Positions 1 through 12,100 of a stretch of DNA of 64,000 bases are shown here, piece after piece. Position 1 is the first letter of the stretch. Each line of letters opens with the position of its first letter. The stretch comes from Pterois miles (lineage: Eukaryota > Chordata > Actinopteri > Perciformes > Scorpaenidae), in assembly GCA_947000775.1 (NCBI GenBank), contig CAMQGK010000638.1, forward strand, positions 26,430,001 to 26,494,000, given 5' to 3'. The notes beneath the pieces were generated by a model. That model saw only the letters and a program-made list of their open reading frames with translations, did no database searches and was not told the DNA's origin. Position numbers and translations under genes: made by a program.

Positions 1-399
1 AAGTAGCAGCATTTGTCTCTGAAACCTGCATACACCCAGTCAGTGAACCCTAAAATTTTGCATGCTCGTAAATGCTTATTTACAGCACAACAGGGCGTTT
101 GCTCGTTTGTTCTCTGGTGCTACATAAAGTCTACAATACAATATGCGATAATACAGTGGCTGAGAATCCATGCAGCTCCAATGTTGTGGTTTCTTTTCTC
201 TCAGCTCGATTGAGAATTCATACGTACTTAATTCTGCAGGCTTATAGCTGCTGAAAACTGAACCTATGATTTTAAAAATACATGAGGATCAGTGAGAAAA
301 TACACCCTGAAAACACAGTCTGTGCACCTCTGTGTGTTTCCGGCAGCTACACACAGAGGTAAACAGTAAAATGTTACGACCACCTACTCCTGTCCATGA

Positions 400-470
400 T
401 GTATTCTCTGCTGTAGGGCTGACCTGATTTCACCACAGGGATCATTAAATTTTCATCTAATCTAATGTAA
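400..470 (+). repeat. Short non-LTR retrotransposon or SINE 3' tail
   Basis: The string CACAGGGATCATTAAATTTT followed by (TCTAA)2 has the form of fish LINE/SINE tails, which run from a 'ccacagggat/ccattgtggg' block through 'aataaag' to a short terminal repeat. Only the tail is recognisable. Confidence 0.45.
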
Positions 471-1424
471 ATAGACTGACCAAGTGAATACAGGTGAAAG
501 GTGCAATCCTTTATTGATTTGAACTATTAAATCCACCTCAGTCATGATGGGAAGTATGGTGGGAAGTAGGTTAGAGGGGATTTATAAAGACAGTTCAACA
601 ATGCAGGGCAAAGATGAACATTTTGTAAGTGAGATTTTGTTGAATTTTATTGATTCAGAAATCCAAAATAGGTTAAGGATTACAAAGTTTTCTGTTTTTC
701 TACATAAATGGATTCCTGAACTTGACTAGATTTGCTGCATTTGGAGACATGATCCGCCCACTGAGCTCCAGGATATGACTCTTGTTTTGCATCCCACACA
801 TCATCTTGGGTATTGCCACGTCACCCTCTGTGCTTTGTCTACTGGCCATCTTGAATCCGTTGAGATACAGAATTCCTTCCAGCTTGCCAAGCAGCATTTC
901 GAAAGCATCTGATGTGTATGCTTGCAAAATTAGTGTCCATCCGAGAAGGAAAGCCCAAGTGAGCAGCACATTTGTCACCACCAGGCAGAACGTCACAGCT
1001 CAATGTGTAACATTGATGGTGCGTTCAAAGACATGAGGCTGGATACTTGGAGGGATGTGACCGGTACAGATGGGTGGGTCCTTCTGAAGACCTGACTGTC
1101 TGAACCTGCATTTCATTCCTAAATGAAAAGATTTAGACCATAGAAATAAAATAGAGCAGACAATGAACTGGTTGCCACGGCTATTTGACTAGTTCAAAAG
1201 AAAACAGTGATTGTTGTTAGTTGTTATGGTGACAACACACATCAGTGGGGCCACAAAGTGTGTCAGACTGTTGCTCCACCGCGATGTTGCAGCGGAGGTA
1301 GTCACAGAGTCGAATCTGCTGCTGCTGAGTTGAGACACAGCTGATGTCTGTGTGGAAAGGACAGCAGACGTTGTGTTAAATATCACGCTGTTATGAGTCT
1401 CAGTGAGTCTGCAACTTGACCCAA

Positions 1425-1665
1425 TAACCCGCTCTCAGTGGCCTCCGGCATCAGAAACCGGCACCCGGCACACAGTATGTGATGAACCACGTTTTCAACT
1501 TACGCTGATGTAAACCCACCCACAACATTATTTGACAGTTGGAGCAGATGATGTAGCATTAATAGCGTGAGGTGCATCAAACAAAGACTTTCAACCAGGA
1601 GACCGGTGTTTGTGTTCTGCGTGAAGCTAAAGGGAACGTTGAGATTAACGTTTATCCAGAAATAG
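1425..1665 (+). repeat. Dispersed repeat family A, copy 1
   Basis: It shares ordered blocks with the other copies: a 'gtgtgatgaacca' start, 'gatgtaaacccaccc', 'gatgatgtagcattaatagc', 'catcaaacaaa', 'ggagaccggtgtttgtgttc' and 'gtgaagctaaa'. The block after 'gcgtgag' is shortened relative to 3540-3640. It is non-coding and of unknown class. Confidence 0.75.
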
Positions 1666-2019
1666 CCTGCTGCGGTCTTTTCAACGGCACACATAAAAAT
1701 GGCCACCACTTTGACTACACTGCTGAGTTTATTTGAATGGGATTCTACCCCTGTTCTGTTTCTATGGTTTAAACCCACCCAGATTAGAACTCATGGTGCA
1801 TTCAGGCACTCCCCGTCAGAGTCAAATTTTCCAGCAGGAAGCAATTAATTCACAGTTCTTGTACACCAGAAATTCTTGGACAGGTATGTTGGATCAAACA
1901 CCTCTGGGTGTGAAAGAATCCAAAATCCTGCTGTCAAACACTCACTTTGCAGTATTTACAATGTTTTGGTCCTCTGACAAATAATGTACCAGCTTAAAAG
2001 TGGTAATATAACCTGTAAC

Positions 2020-2400
2020 AGGATTGGGGGGTAGGGCAGGAAGAAAAGCAGAAGCAACCTAAGACAGTCAACTTAACTGTCAAAAGGGTTTTTATTGACT
2101 CTAACCCAATGTCTTACAAACAAACAGAAAATCTAGCTCCGTCAGGACCCTTTTCACATGAACTAGAAAACCAGCCTAAAAATACAATAAGAGTTCACCC
2201 TGGAGATCTTGGGCAGGGAGACTGAGAGCTCCTCACTCCCACACAGAATGATTGATTGCTCTTTATTGTCCCATGATGAGGAGACCTGCTCCAGGTGTGT
2301 GGCTTCCCACACCTGCTCCCAATACGGGAGTGGGTGGATCCATCTGGCAGTGCTGTAGAAACCTCCGGTTACTCTGGCCTTCAGCCCCTTACAATCACAC
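2020..2400. repeat. Candidate interspersed repeat
   Basis: The stretch contains a 'gggtttttattgactctaac' block, then a 'ctctttattgtcccatgatg' block resembling an inverted retrotransposon tail, then a direct repeat around 'caggtgtgtggcttcccaca'. It looks like the 3' part of a fish retroposon by pattern only; there is no second copy in the window. Confidence 0.3.
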
Positions 2401-3059
2401 AGTACAACATAAGCTTAAGTAAGAGTTTATGTCTGATTTCCATTATTAGCACCCTGTCGGTCATGGGAAATAACTAAATACATCTACATAAGGTAATACA
2501 TACTTTTCATTGGTCTGTTTGAAGTGAGATATTTAGCAGTGACTGAAGCCAAATACCTGGTAAAAATGACTTGGTCATGTGATATTTCCCAACTTAATGA
2601 GTTGATGAGGACTGCCTGAATGCACCATTACACAATAGAGCGTTGCACAATGGATTATTGGATACTGAGGGGTGCAAATGACACGCCACCTGTGTCCTCC
2701 AATTTCCTACAATTAAATATTTCAACTGAATGTGGCACAGTAATGCGGACCTCCCCTCAGTGGTATATTACTGTAATTCTGCTCTCTGCTGCAGTGTTTA
2801 TGACTGCTGCTGCTGATGGATCCCCCAGAGAGCCTTTCTAGACACTAAAGAAATGATGCTGATGATGTGGACCAGTAGTTTTTGTGAACACATTTAACAA
2901 ATGGCAGCAGAGTACCCATACCCCACTGCACCGCTAACAACTCTTTCAAGTTGCATGTGACATTCAACCTCATTAACTGAGTCAACATGTCGGAAGAGGA
3001 GAGTCGCCGTGTTTAGGTAGTGGCCTTCAGCATCTCGAAACTGAAGCACAAGGCTTTAC

Positions 3060-3385
3060 CGTCCGTATTAGACGAACCAGGCTTTCAGCTAACTCTAATG
3101 TAAACCCATCCGCTTTGTTATTAGGTTCTCAGAGCAGCAGATGAAGTATTTAAGAGTGAGAAGTCCAGAAAGGGTTGGAGGGAGGGATGGTGAATCAAAC
3201 AAACATGATTTTTACGCAGGGGACCAGCGTTTGTGTCCCATGTGAAACCAAAAAGTTTTTACTGACAGAGCTATGTCACGTGACACTATGCCACTGAATC
3301 ACATGACATTACATTGAAGGCAAACTGTGATGTGTTTTCTAACCCTAACTAGGTGGTTTACTTGATTAAACTGAACGTTAACCCC
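3060..3385 (+). repeat. Dispersed repeat family A, copy 2
   Basis: It carries the 'accaggctttcagctaactc', 'atgtaaacccatcc', 'gaatcaaacaaac', 'tttgtgtcccatgtgaaacc' and 'ctaaccctaactaggtggtt' blocks in family order. It is followed directly by copy 3, so the two lie head to tail. Confidence 0.8.
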
Positions 3386-3645
3386 ACCTAGTCTCACTCC
3401 CACCACGCCAAACACAGCTGATTGGGCAGTGCCACTCAGCCTCGGGAACCAACGCACAGAGGCACCCTTTAGCGACAGTGTGTGATGGACCGGGCTTTCA
3501 ACTAACTCCAGTGTAATGTGGATGTGATGGTCGGAGTAAGTGATGTAGTATTAATAGCGTGAGAGTTCATTCAGGACGGGTTAGAGGGAAGAGTGGTGGA
3601 TGGGTCAAACAAACACAAGAGAGAACACAAGACTCGACACAAAAC
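3385..3645 (+). repeat. Dispersed repeat family A, copy 3
   Basis: It starts with 'cagctgattgggcagtgcca', followed by 'cacagaggcaccctttagcg', 'gaccgggctttcaactaact', 'gtagtattaatagcgtgaga' and 'ggatgggtcaaacaaacaca'. It aligns block by block with 61860-62340 and breaks off after the 'caaacaaacac' block. Confidence 0.85.
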
Positions 3646-5239
3646 CTCTGGTGCTGGAAGCTTCTGCACGAGTGGCAAAATTTGACGAGTAGACAGTTAC
3701 AAATGTACTGTGTGTGGGTGCTTTGAGGTTCCTTACAGACCAGAACTAGCCTAGAACTAATGCCACAACTCTCAAAGTGACAGTCGCCACATAGTACAAC
3801 TGTGAACGCCCTGCTTCCTCTCCAGAGGACACCATGACTGGGAATTAATTCCCTGTGAAGAGGACAGAATTTGACACCTCAAATTTATGCGCAGATCACT
3901 TTTGAACTCTCTTCCACAGTCCTTCCCCACTTCATGTCCTGCCCCGCCAGCTTGTTTGAAGTGGTAATGTGCTGAATTATGGAGGCATTGAGATGCTTTA
4001 TGAATTTGGGATCATTAGATGGGCTTTCCTGCCTGGCTGGAGCAGGCCTTGTCATCAGAACTATCGCAGGAACCTGTTGTTGGTATTAAATGTTTATTTC
4101 ATGTAACTTTTTTTTTTTTTCCATGTGTAATAAGATGTAAGTAGAGCGTGGTGTTTTATGTGGTGAGTTACAAATCAGAGTTGACTTTACGGCCATATTA
4201 AAAAGCAGTGCCTGTTAAATAGTGTCTTGCTATGTGAAAGCTTCCTGCAGATCAAATTTGATCTATTATTAAATTATCCTGAGACAAACAGCAAGAGATG
4301 TTTATTTACTGGAATGAGGGGGAACTTGGAACATACATACATTTATAAACTGGATGTTCAGTGATGTACTTTATTGGCACCAGCTGCTTCATTCATGCTC
4401 CACCATCAGTTACTAATTCATCAGCTGCTCAGCAACTCGCTGATGAGTAACGTCCAATTATAATTAGAGCTGTACAAGGTGTCCTTTATAACGTTTCACT
4501 GTTAACTGACTACTGTCTTACAGCACCTTATTTGACTGTTATCAGCTCTTTAAATGTTGTGCCTTATCAGTTGTTATAAGTACATCAGTGCCATTAGAAT
4601 ACATCTCCATGTCTCCAGTGACCACTTGTGATTGGCAGTCACTTCCCGGCTCTATATATGTAAATAAACAAGTAGTAAACACATGGCTAATACAGCAGAT
4701 GTCATGACGTAATATTGCAGGAATGTCAGTAGTGATATCCTACGTATTCATGATTCTGTGTAGATTTTATTAGCTTATAAATATGTTTATTGTACCGGCG
4801 GCCCTCTGGGACCTCCATGTCACTGGCACCGCTGCCTTTGCCAGGTCAGAGCGGCGTACAGAACCTTAGTGAGCCGGCGAGCAAGCGAGTGGGCGGCCGA
4901 GTATCAGCTCTGCAGAGTACGTGAAAAAAAACACAGTCACATCACCGACATATGGTCATAATGACGACCTTACTTCCATTTTTGCTCCTGTCATAATTAC
5001 TACGATTGCTAAAGGTTGTTGTTATCTTTTATTCCTTCTTTCAGTGATCCATTGTGAATATATCTGAAAACCTACTATCTGTTCTGTACTATCACACCTG
5101 GATATTTATTTACAAGAACTTGCCACAGTAGTCCCTTATCTCACTAACTGGCATTAGCCGGTTAGCCAAAAAGCAGGCCTAACCATTTAACAGACGCTAA
5201 TGCTAACATTCGTGCATTACCTTTCGGCCTTTGCAGACC

Positions 5240-5790
5240 GTTCAGTTCAGTTCATTGTCAACCTCTTATTCGAGGTCGGGTCACGGGGCAACAGCTCCAG
5301 CAGGGGACCCCAAACTTCCCTTTCCCGAGGCCCATTAAGCAGCCCTGACAGGGGGATCCTGAGGTGTTCACAGGCCAGCGTGGAGCTATAATCTCTCCAC
5401 CTAGTCCTGGGTCTTCCGCGGGGCCTCCTCCCAACTGGTCGTGCCTGGAACACCTCCCTAGGGAGTGGCCTCCTGACAAGATGCCCAAACTACCTCAACT
5501 GGCTACTTTCCATGCAGAGGAGCAGCGGCTCTACTCCGAGTTCCTCACAGATGGCTGAGCTTCGCACCCTGTCTCTAAGGGAGATGCCAGCTACCCTCCT
5601 GAGAAAACCCATTTCGGCTGTTTGTACCCGCAGTCTACTTCTTTCGGTCATGACCCAGCCCTCATGACCAGAGGTGAAAGAAGGAACGAAGATTGACTGG
5701 AAGATCGAGAGCTTGTCCTTCCTTCTCAGCTCTCTGTTCATCACAACGGTGTGGCAAAACACACCAATACCAGTCAAATCCACTGAAGTC
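5240..5790 (-). mobile_element. 5'-truncated non-LTR retrotransposon (LINE), end of ORF2
   Basis: Minus-strand frames encode FLRRVAGISLRDRVRSSAI followed by EELGVEPLLL (frame ending near 5490) and GRPRTRWRDY followed by EREVWGPLLELLPRDP (frame ending near 5247). These are the C-terminal motifs of an abundant fish LINE reverse transcriptase polyprotein. The two parts are in different frames, so at least one frameshift separates them, and the 5' end is missing. The 3' end is at about 5240. It is a dead copy; the clade is not assigned. Confidence 0.9.
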
Positions 5791-6952
5791 TAAAATTTAA
5801 GCATTGACAAAAAGTAAATTACTATAGCAAACTTGCATTAGTCTCAAAATGAGTCAGAAAAATATCCCTGACATTTCTGGTAACGTTAACAGCTGAACTA
5901 AACAACAAAACAGTTTTCCAACTAAAACGATACTGAGCTAATATTAAGTCCTCAACATAAATAATTTGGATTAGACATTAACTGTGTGAGAAAGGTTTTT
6001 CCAAATCTCCAAATCTGAAATTTGTACTAAACTTTGCCTTGTGTGATGGTCTCTGCCTCTTCCAGCTTTTGCACTAGAGGAGGATCTTGTTCCCACAATG
6101 TAATGCATATCTAAAAATATGGGTAAAACCCATACAGGAAATTCCTTCATATTAACACGGTACAGTGGCCTGTACTTTCACTGACTTTTCTTACAGTGTA
6201 TAGGGGTAGCAGGGCCCTTCTGACCCACATCTATGAGGCTTATAACCACTGATAATGAACATTTAATATGATAACAGTCTAACCAGCTGCTTCGGTGGGA
6301 CTTCGATGTGAAGATGGCTGTGGAATTAATATTGTTTATCTGCTGGCAAGAAAGCAAACAAATGTGTTTTTCTATGTTGCACTATCCCTTTAACACCCAG
6401 AAATCCTGGGTGTTTCCCACTTTGGCTGGTCTCTAATGATTTGTACAAAAGGAAAGAAAAGAGAGAATATATCTAATGCTGATGAGTCCAGTTTTGAGCT
6501 GATGGGGAGACCATTTAGATTCTACGAATTAGTCCTGATTCATCATTTTCTGTGTGCTGAGAAGTGCACACCCCCAATACCACAACCCCATTTGTAGAAA
6601 TTGGGCAATTGTACAGTGTCTCAGTCAGTGAAGATGTAATTACTTTTAGTTTTGTTGAAGTCACACATAATTTAAACTGCAAAGATTGGTGTTCTTTAAA
6701 ATTTTGCAGCGTTCAGCTTTAAGGTATGAAGAGAGAAGTCCATTCATTTCCCTGCAAGTTCAGCGCTATTAAATTTGAGCCTTATTGAATTTTCATTGTC
6801 ACCAGGTGTGCATTTATTCAAGCAGCGACAACTGTCTACTACCGAGACAGTCTCTCTCTCCTGCATTTCCCTGGACCTCAGCAGTGTCACAAAAGACCTT
6901 TGAAAATGTCCCAGTGTCTCTGTCTCACATTGTTCTCTCCCTAATCCTGCAG

Positions 6953-7093
6953 GCGCATTGCCAAAGGTGTCTCTGTGCTCACCCATGGGGCGATGGCTCT
7001 GCGGCGGGACCAGGGGGCCGCCAGCCGCTCGCAGTACGCCGGCAACTGCCAGAGTGACGGCAACCAGACCCACCGAGTGCCAGACAGAATCAG
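6953..7093 (+). CDS. grin2d: GluN2D-like NMDA receptor subunit, exon A (end of amino-terminal domain)
   Basis: An internal exon of 141 bp encoding 46 whole codons plus partial codons at both ends. It is preceded by a pyrimidine-rich tract and CAG (acceptor) and followed by GTGAGA (donor). The protein starts RIAKGVSVLTHGAMALRRD and ends near HRVPDRI, matching the last helix and Cys loop of the GluN2 amino-terminal domain. The Cys codon at 7047-7049 should be the C-terminal partner of the conserved domain disulfide. An N-glycosylation sequon (NQT) starts at 7062. The exon ends with AG of a split codon, completed by the first G of exon B to give Arg, so the frame is continuous. The corresponding part of GRIN2A is, as I recall, the end of one exon of about 0.6 kb, so an extra intron appears to lie upstream here. 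This segment varies between paralogues; the assignment rests on position, phase and the exons that follow. Confidence 0.85.
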
Positions 7094-7689
7094 GTGAGAG
7101 GGAGGGAGAGGGGAGGACGGAGGGTGACTTTGAGTCTCGGTGTCATTCACGCCGGCTCCTGACATGCAGCAGAGTGAGAGAGCAAACAGCCGAGCAGCAC
7201 GGAAAAGCAAATAGTGGCAAGCAGCTTTAGAGGAGCTTCCACATTCAGAGCAAAGGGAGCTGAGTCATCCTGGCAGCTGTTTGTTTCTATAGTGATGCTT
7301 TACAGGTGAAAGGAAGGAAATATGGATTTATGTCTTACTGGTACAGATTTAGAGGATTTATTAATGTATATCATGATTGTGAGGTCAAGCAAATGCTTTT
7401 TCTGGCTCTGGCTTTACATATTAACATATTTCATAATGAAAGACCTTGGTACTAAGAGCATATTGATTCTGCAACTCAGCAACACTGTTCAGGGTCACAT
7501 TCAGCACTGCCAAATTCAGAGACAGACACTGTGGTGCATTCATGTCCTGTAAATGACTGTCTGGAGTATGGGGCAGCTGAATGCATTAATCTGGAGGCTG
7601 GATAGATGAAGAACTTTGTGTTTTTGTAAACTACGTTGTGCCCTTGTGAACAATGTAAAATTTAGAAACAAATCCTGTTTCTCCCTCCA

Positions 7690-8400
7690 GGTGAGGATTT
7701 TACCTTTATTAGCACACAGTGGACTGCTCTATATGAATGCACCTGACCAGTGCCTAAAGAGGCAGGATACTGTGTACCATTGTCGATTACGTTTTATTAC
7801 TGGCTGTGGAAATCAGGTACACCACTGTACCCTGTATGCTGCTGCTAAATGGCCGTCGTATGTCTGCAGATTTTCACATTGGTCAGCTGTTATGTATAAA
7901 TGGCTCCTTGGACTGGATCCTTCATATCTGTGTGCACACATGTACACACACCACTATCAATATGGCCTGTGATCTCAAAATGTTCTACAGATGTTGGTCC
8001 CGAAGGGTAGAACGGAGGCAAAAAAGCTTTTAAATATGCTGCTCTGTCTGCATGGAATGATATGCGGAAGGACCTGAAATTGTCAGAGATGATTACTACT
8101 GTATGGGGGGAATTTATGTCTATTTGAAAGGATGCAGAAAGTGGCACTATAGGTTGATATGACTGCTCTTGATTTTCTCACTGAATTGTTTTGATATTGA
8201 CCTGTTTGTGCATTATAACTGCTTTTGTGCCGCGTACAAACTGCATATCATGCTGGTTGTGATGTGTGACTGTTGTATTTGTCTGCTTGTATTGTTTGTT
8301 GTAACAATGTCTGTGCTGCCTTCTTGGCCAGGTCAGTCTTGGAAAAGAGATTTTAATCTCAATGAGGTTTTATGTCACCTGGTTAAATAAATGATATTGA
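7690..8400 (+). mobile_element. Non-LTR retrotransposon 3' end (ORF2 remnant and 3' tail)
   Basis: Plus-strand reading gives RLRFITGC, then LYAAAKWPS with HWSAVMYKWLLGLDPSYLC, and, after frame breaks, KKAFKYAALSAWNDMRKDLK and a stop at about 8126-8131. This resembles the end of fish LINE polyproteins (x-x-AF-x-x-A-x-S-x-WN-x-L-x-x-x-LKL). The 3' tail near 8340-8396 has the familiar 'gattttaatctcaatgagg' and 'cctggttaaataaa' blocks. It is truncated and frameshifted. Confidence 0.8.
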
Positions 8401-8489
8401 TGTAAACACAGATTGTATAGAGTGACGATGACACAGCAAAAAAGTCACACCTTAAACAAAGCACAGATAAACTAGATGGGTCTTTGTTT

Positions 8490-9190
8490 CAAGATGGGTC
8501 ATGTGGGTTGCCGACTTTGCCGCAGACCCCTGATGCACTGAGGACGGTCCGCCTCGGTTAACGGGTGCGCTGGGAGCAGAGGGCTCTGTCAGCCACTCTA
8601 GGGAGCTGCCAGGCAGTGCTCGGTATTTCCTCAGCATGGCTGTCGGGTCTCAAACTTTCTCATTTTACAGCTAAACAGTAACTACAAGATGTTTCTGAAG
8701 ACGTTTGAGGTGAGTTCAATCAGGAGAGAGTCACATTGAATGAATGACAATTTATTTCAGTGCACAAAGCTGTGAATAGTGAAAACTCTTTGGCGATTCA
8801 GACCCAACGTGAGGAAGTAAGGGGGAAGTGATGCCGTAGTCAGATTAGGAATATTCCCCAGAGTTTAGATGCTGGTGATGGTGGTGGTGAAGAGATCTGA
8901 TGAAGACCCGATGAAGGAACTGGAGCAGGCTCGCTCTGATGTGACGAGCTGAAGGTGATGGAGGTGTTCGGTTTGTGCTGCAATGACAACTGACAGCAGC
9001 AGAGAGGAGAACAGTTTTTAAACTTTTGACAGCAACAGTGTGATTGGTTTAGGGAGATCTGGAGGGCAAGATCTGATTGGTCACTAAGAGTGGAGTGCCC
9101 ACAAACAAACAGTCATTACAGTAACAGGAATATTGATTCATATTTGATCAGTGCTGCCTAGTTTGACTGTTTGATCGGAGTTCAGAGTGA
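8490..9190 (+). repeat. Dispersed repeat family C, copy 1, interrupted by another repeat
   Basis: The left part (to about 8715) has 'ctcattttacagctaaacag' and 'actacaagatgtttctgaag'; the right part (from about 9108) has 'cattacagtaacagg', 'gctgcctagtttgactgttt' and 'gatcggagttc'. The same blocks are adjacent at 42745-42915, so about 390 bp (8716-9108) is an insertion in this copy. Confidence 0.75.
8716..9108. mobile_element. Insertion nested in the family C repeat
   Basis: The interval between the two halves of family C starts near 'ttcaatcaggagagagtcac' and ends near 'gtgcccacaaacaaacag'. It contains GAT-rich and 'gatgaaggaactggagcagg' segments and no coding potential. It resembles a fish non-autonomous element I have seen often but cannot name. 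Edges are approximate. Confidence 0.55.
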
Positions 9191-12100
9191 CTGACTCATG
9201 GATCTGACTGGTTGTTTCCTCTGGTCTGTGAAATTTTGCAGATGCCATTATGAACAGAGGAACATGATTTTTTTTTTCAGTTTACCTGTCACATACAATG
9301 CTATCAGGATAGTGACCCTTTTATGAAAATAACTTTTCTAATCATATCTGCTCCATTTCTACCCACTGCTGCTTTAATGGCAGGCGTCCGAGGATCTGGT
9401 GCTAGTTGCTGCTATATCAGTGAATTAATGCAGTTTGTGTATCTGGAAAAAACACACTTGGTATTTTCATGCCTGTTGCATATGCATCTTCGTTGTTGGT
9501 TTTGTAACATGGATGCACTGTTTCGGCAGCTGTTGTGTGAAGGATGTGGGCCCATCAAGGTGAGTCCTCCAGAGGACTGAAGGCCAGCTGAACCTTCTCC
9601 TCTTAGGCCTCATATAAAAGAAAGTGAATGGTGCTTTTGTGTGGCCCTTGTTAAGGTATAAATTGCCAATACATCAAATGACCAACAAAATGGTAAAATC
9701 AGTGGGAAACTGGCAAGTCCATGAGTTCACAGTACAGTAGGAGAACGTTGTACAGTATCTCCAAAACATCAAGGTTGAATGTCTTACCCAGAGGGACTTT
9801 AAATATGTGGAGACGAGCTGAAGTCCAACTTTTAACTCCATGCTTGATTGACTGCTGCTCCCCTCTGGGAAATGTTTGAAGAAGTCGGGTTTCACTCTCT
9901 TCTCAGCTGTCAGGGTTACGGGAGCTGTCTGGTTACCTGCTGCTAGACTGACTCTGGAGATTTGTGTTCAGATTTACTAATGTGGTTGTACTGTGTAACA
10001 TTTCCAAATAGTCTATAGGAGAGATGCAGAATATATCCATTAATTCAGCTTTCAGGTAAAAGCTCTGTATCAGGAGACAAATGCTCAAGTGAATGAGAAA
10101 CCCTGATCTGTCAAAAGGCCCTTGAGCAAGGCACCGAATCCCTTACTGCTTCATGTGATCTGCTGAGACGACTGCAGCTGTGCTGGTTCTCTCCCTCACG
10201 ATGAACTGAATACGAAGAGGCGTGTTTCTGGAAGGAAAACAAAAACACAACTTCCAAGACAAGTAGGTGCGAAAACAATAGCAGGGCATTATCTGGGACT
10301 TTAATTTGCATTTCCAAAGGAAACAGTTGAAGCTGAAATTGTCAACTTTCTGTTTGTCCATGTACAGCAGCCGAGATGATGAGTATCACGGCACGTTTCT
10401 CAAGATTTTTTGCCTGAAACAGTTCACATGAAAGTCCCAATGATGTCAGGCTACACTGGTACTGACAGGTGACTAAATGTAATAGTAGTAGTAATGAGAA
10501 CATCTGCAACTAGGTGTAGACGAGATGTCACGATTATCCTGGCTAAGATAATTGTTATTCATGATATTATCCCGCTAATTAGCAATGCTTAAAAGTCTTT
10601 AAAATGGCACTGAAACATACTGGAATCACTTTACCTTACGTTTTATGAAGGACATGTTTTTATTGCATCACAGATAGGACACATCATTTTTAGTGAAAAA
10701 AAATCAAACAATCTTGATCCCCAGCATACATAAGTGATTAAGAAAAAATAGCAACTTTTTTTTATTATTATTTGCTTGTTTCACACATAAAAAGACAATA
10801 AAATACACTTCACAAATATGTATGAGGTTGTGGAGAAAGTTATGATATATAAATAATGGCTTATATAAAGAGCACACCCAAAGGACATACAATTAGTAAA
10901 ACTGTTACTGTGACAAAAATCACTGGTACATTTCAAATATTATTGTTCAGAACATTTCACATATAATAATATAGTGTGAAGTGTAAGAATACAACAATGC
11001 AGGAGTAATTGCCATATTTACAGTTTGTAAGACTTTTCCAAATCAAAACTTTTTGTGAGCAGAGCATTTTTAAGTGTCTTTTTATGACAAAGACACAGAG
11101 GAATCCAGTAAATTCACATTTCATTCAACAAAATAGCTCCACAAATCTGTTAGAAAATTGAGCACAAACGCCTGTCTGGTTGGGCAATTATGAGATAAAA
11201 TCTGCATCCTTATATCTCACTTTAAAGACAAATGTCCTGGTCTGAAGAGTGCTGATGTTAAATATAGTCAGTAACTGCATAAAAAATGGCACATTTGGTA
11301 TAGCCATGAATGTATAAAGAGAACTGGATCCAGCATTGGAGGCGAGGCCTTGTTCATTCCTGTGAAAGTTGCTCAGTGGTGCATAAAGTCAAAGGGTAGA
11401 CTTATGGGTCTGGAACAGTACCTGGATCTTCTGGGGTCTTCGGGGTTTTGCTCCGCCCCAGTGTAAATGTCCGATATGTGCAGTAGCGTCCACTTGCTTG
11501 CTCTGTCATCATGGTCTGGGTCTCCACAGACATAAACAGAGGAAGGAAATAACTCTGGATTCAGCTATTAGTGTGTTTTACAACTTTTAGGACCTGATGA
11601 TTTAAATAAGGGCTGTTAGAGTGTTTGTACTGAGGAGTTGATTCGCCTCAAAAAAAATTATCCGCTGAGTTACAGACGTCTCTTTCTCAATGTAAGTCTA
11701 TGGGGAAAAAGTCTTTTTGGGCCCAATGGCATCACGTGGTGGACACAGAGGTTGCAGTGCCGCTGTTGGCCACTTCATGCTGGGATCGACGACCGTCGCT
11801 CTTCCTGGGGGCTTTGGTATAGCAGCATTTGAAATAAAGTTGCTAATCTAAGAAACTATTTCTGTAGCAGCAATATTTTGTTCTGATAAAATGGAAAAGT
11901 ACTTACAGTATACAATATGTTAAATATGGATAAATGAATCTATAATATAATGTTAACAGACATGTATTTTGTACAATAGCTTTACAATACTTACAGTACA
12001 TCACTTGCTTTGACTGAAGGCAAAAATGTTTGCTGAAACTTCGACTGGCGATCAGCTGGCCATCCATTGTGGGCCTGAACAGTGGCCACTGTGGCAACAC

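Larger units (their letters stand above)
1..6952 (+). other. Partial upstream intron of the grin2d-like gene
   Basis: No amino-terminal-domain exon of a GluN2 subunit could be found, and the missing upstream part (about 450 bp in one or more exons) would give a clear open frame, so I read this as intron. It holds a retrotransposon tail near 400-470, three family A repeats (1425-1665, 3060-3385, 3385-3645), a candidate repeat at 2020-2400, a short poly-T at 4110-4122, a CpG-rich patch at 4793-4925 and a LINE 3' fragment at 5240-5790. I recognise nothing in 480-1420, 3650-4790 or 5800-6940. Confidence 0.7.

Noticed and set aside
1..6950. A further upstream exon of the receptor in the first 7 kb
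   Set aside because: No plus-strand open segment shows amino-terminal-domain motifs, and a segment of roughly 450 bp would stand out. The exon preceding A most likely lies before the window.
6785..7230. 90-codon frames overlapping exon A in other frames
   Set aside because: They do not match GluN2; the correct frame starts at 6954 within the exon and is shorter than 60 codons.
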